The position numbers and the translations under genes are program-made. The notes under the pieces were generated by a model. It ran no database searches. It saw only the letters and a list, made by a program, of their open reading frames with translations, and was not told the DNA's origin. Positions 20,469-21,314 of a stretch of DNA of 21,314 nt are shown here, piece by piece. Origin of the DNA: a virus; IMG/VR virus record IMGVR_UViG_3300044695_004115, positions 1 through 21,314 of that record; one strand, given 5' to 3'. The stretch's first letter is position 1. Each line of letters opens with the position of its first letter.

Positions 20469-21086
20469 TTACATGTACTGCATCGTTGGCGCTTTGTATC
20501 GTGCGCCAGGGGAATTACTGGATCCATAGGACTCGGGATCAACGGGCATGCCTTGTTGGAAGCCAGGGATTCCAACAAGATCACCGGCATTGGCAATACC
20601 GCCACCAACAAGGCCACCAAGTCCGCCTGCCATGGTTAAACCAATAGGAATTCCGGCCGTATTCACAAGTGCTTGAGATCCTCGAAGCCCAGTTTTGAAT
20701 TGATCTCTCACTTTGGAGGGATCGGCGCCTGCCGCAGCTGCCGCTCGAAGCATGTCACGAATAGCCTCCGAATTTTTAATTTCATTGGCAGACATCTTTG
20801 CTTTACGGGCTTGCGATCCAGGGTTTTCCATTACAACAGCACCAAGATTACGCATTGCTGTTGTAGCACGATTACGTAAACCAGGAATCTGTGTGCCAAG
20901 TAAAGCACCGGCTGCGCCAGCTCCCAGGGCTTCCATTCCCAAGCGGCCAGGGGCCTCTTCTTGAGCTTGTCCAGTAACAACGTTACCTAACGTAGCAAGG
21001 CCAGCGGCACCGAGGCCGCCAGCCACTGCAGACATTACTGGATTTCCGCTAATTACTTTTGCATACTTACCAGCTAGATTAAACAT
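20469..21086 (-). CDS. Gly/Ala-rich 205-residue putative internal virion protein
   Basis: No family recognised. Three Gly/Ala-rich hydrophobic stretches are visible: VMSAVAGGLGAAGLATLGNV (17-36), LGMEALGAGAAGALLGTQIP (49-68) and GIPIGLTMAGGLGGLVGGGI (145-164). They may be membrane-inserting or glycine-zipper helices. Between them is a basic helical region (RKAKMSANEIKNSEAIRDML and on to DPSKVRDQF). The C-terminus is polar and Pro/Ser/Gly-rich (YGSSNSPGARYKAPTMQYM). Such glycine-zipper proteins can form channels on ejection or act as scaffold-associated components. Being just upstream of the capsid gene, a scaffold-like or ejected protein is plausible. The ATG is one base past the previous gene's TGA. 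Confidence 0.65.
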   Translation of the reverse strand: MFNLAGKYAKVISGNPVMSAVAGGLGAAGLATLGNVVTGQAQEEAPGRLGMEALGAGAAGALLGTQIPGLRNRATTAMRNLGAVVMENPGSQARKAKMSANEIKNSEAIRDMLRAAAAAGADPSKVRDQFKTGLRGSQALVNTAGIPIGLTMAGGLGGLVGGGIANAGDLVGIPGFQQGMPVDPESYGSSNSPGARYKAPTMQYM

Positions 21087-21087
21087 T

Positions 21088-21314
21088 TCATTCCATCACA
21101 AACAATTTGTTAGCAACAGTCTGAGGCTGAGCTTGGTTCAGGACGCGCCAGGCATTCTGAGGATCGCGATTCATCATCTCGCCAAAGGTGCCCCAGAAAT
21201 TCTCAGGTGCTTGCGGAGCAGCAGCTGTCGGGGGAGCAGGGAAGTTGCCAGCTTGGAACTGACCAATCGACTGAGTCGGATAACCGCGTGTCTCAAGTTC
21301 CTGCTCGTTTTCGT
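21088..21314 (-). CDS. 3' end of an unidentified gene, cut by the window edge
   Basis: The minus strand is open from the window edge to a TGA at 21088, giving the last 74 residues of a protein. They are Gln/Glu/Ala/Pro-rich: an initial ENEQELETRGYPTQSIGQFQ, a Pro/Ala linker (FPAPPTAAAPQAPENFW), then GTFGEMMNRDPQNAWRVLNQ and a final VANKLFVME. No domain recognised. It ends one base before the ATG of the 205-residue gene, so both are on the same transcript. A Gln/Pro-rich tail upstream of a capsid operon would suit a portal or scaffold C-terminus, which is only a guess. Confidence 0.65.
   Translation of the reverse strand, partial: ENEQELETRGYPTQSIGQFQAGNFPAPPTAAAPQAPENFWGTFGEMMNRDPQNAWRVLNQAQPQTVANKLFVME

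Overview
The window reads as part of the late, virion-structure region of an uncultured tailed phage (Caudoviricetes) that infects a phycobilisome-containing cyanobacterium, most likely in freshwater. The host clue is an NblA-like phycobilisome-degradation gene (743-1048, minus) next to a T4-type endolysin. The phage clues are a probable major capsid protein, collagen-like and glycine-rich fibre proteins, two murein hydrolases lying among structural genes, a DUF3310 protein, three stand-alone HNH endonucleases and dense packing with one- to four-base overlaps. Shine-Dalgarno sequences are mostly weak or absent, with the capsid gene a clear exception. I see no integrase, tRNA, CRISPR array or insertion sequence.

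Layout, left to right. The first 76 bases are the start of a minus-strand gene that leaves the window. A plus-strand block (118-746) carries a DUF3310 gene with a reading-frame break in its 5' part, converging on nblA. Then come minus-strand genes, transcribed right to left: endolysin, a 41-residue basic protein, a 99-residue basic protein, a 905-residue putative virion protein and an HNH endonuclease coupled to it. A plus-strand winged-helix regulator (5435-5653) separates this from a minus-strand fibre and decoration operon: a 640-residue collagen-like fibre, a 150-residue protein, a glycine-rich adhesin-like protein, a glycosyltransferase-methyltransferase fusion and a small protein. Upstream of it are two further structural proteins (10928-13354). 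From 13418 a plus-strand HNH endonuclease interrupts the series. It continues with an 88-residue protein, a lytic-transglycosylase-like protein, two structural proteins and an M23 peptidase. A third HNH gene (17432-17875, plus) lies between two terminators. The right end carries a helix-hairpin-helix protein, a capsid-associated protein, the major capsid protein, a Gly/Ala-rich protein and the end of one more gene.

Four points deserve a second look. (1) The M23 peptidase appears circularly permuted: the C-terminal HxH strand of the LytM fold is at the N-terminus, and all expected metal and catalytic residues are present in rotated order. (2) The third HNH gene seems to have inserted at the 3' end of the helix-hairpin-helix gene with a recoded copy of that end; the displaced old end, encoding the same last nine residues with mostly different codons, remains on its far side with its own terminator. 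(3) The transglycosylase-like and M23 proteins share a C-terminal module of about 49 residues, perhaps a docking domain. (4) The NblA-like protein carries an acidic tail not usual for the family. A fusion of a glycosyltransferase and a methyltransferase in the same operon as a threonine-rich collagen-like fibre also suggests fibre glycosylation.
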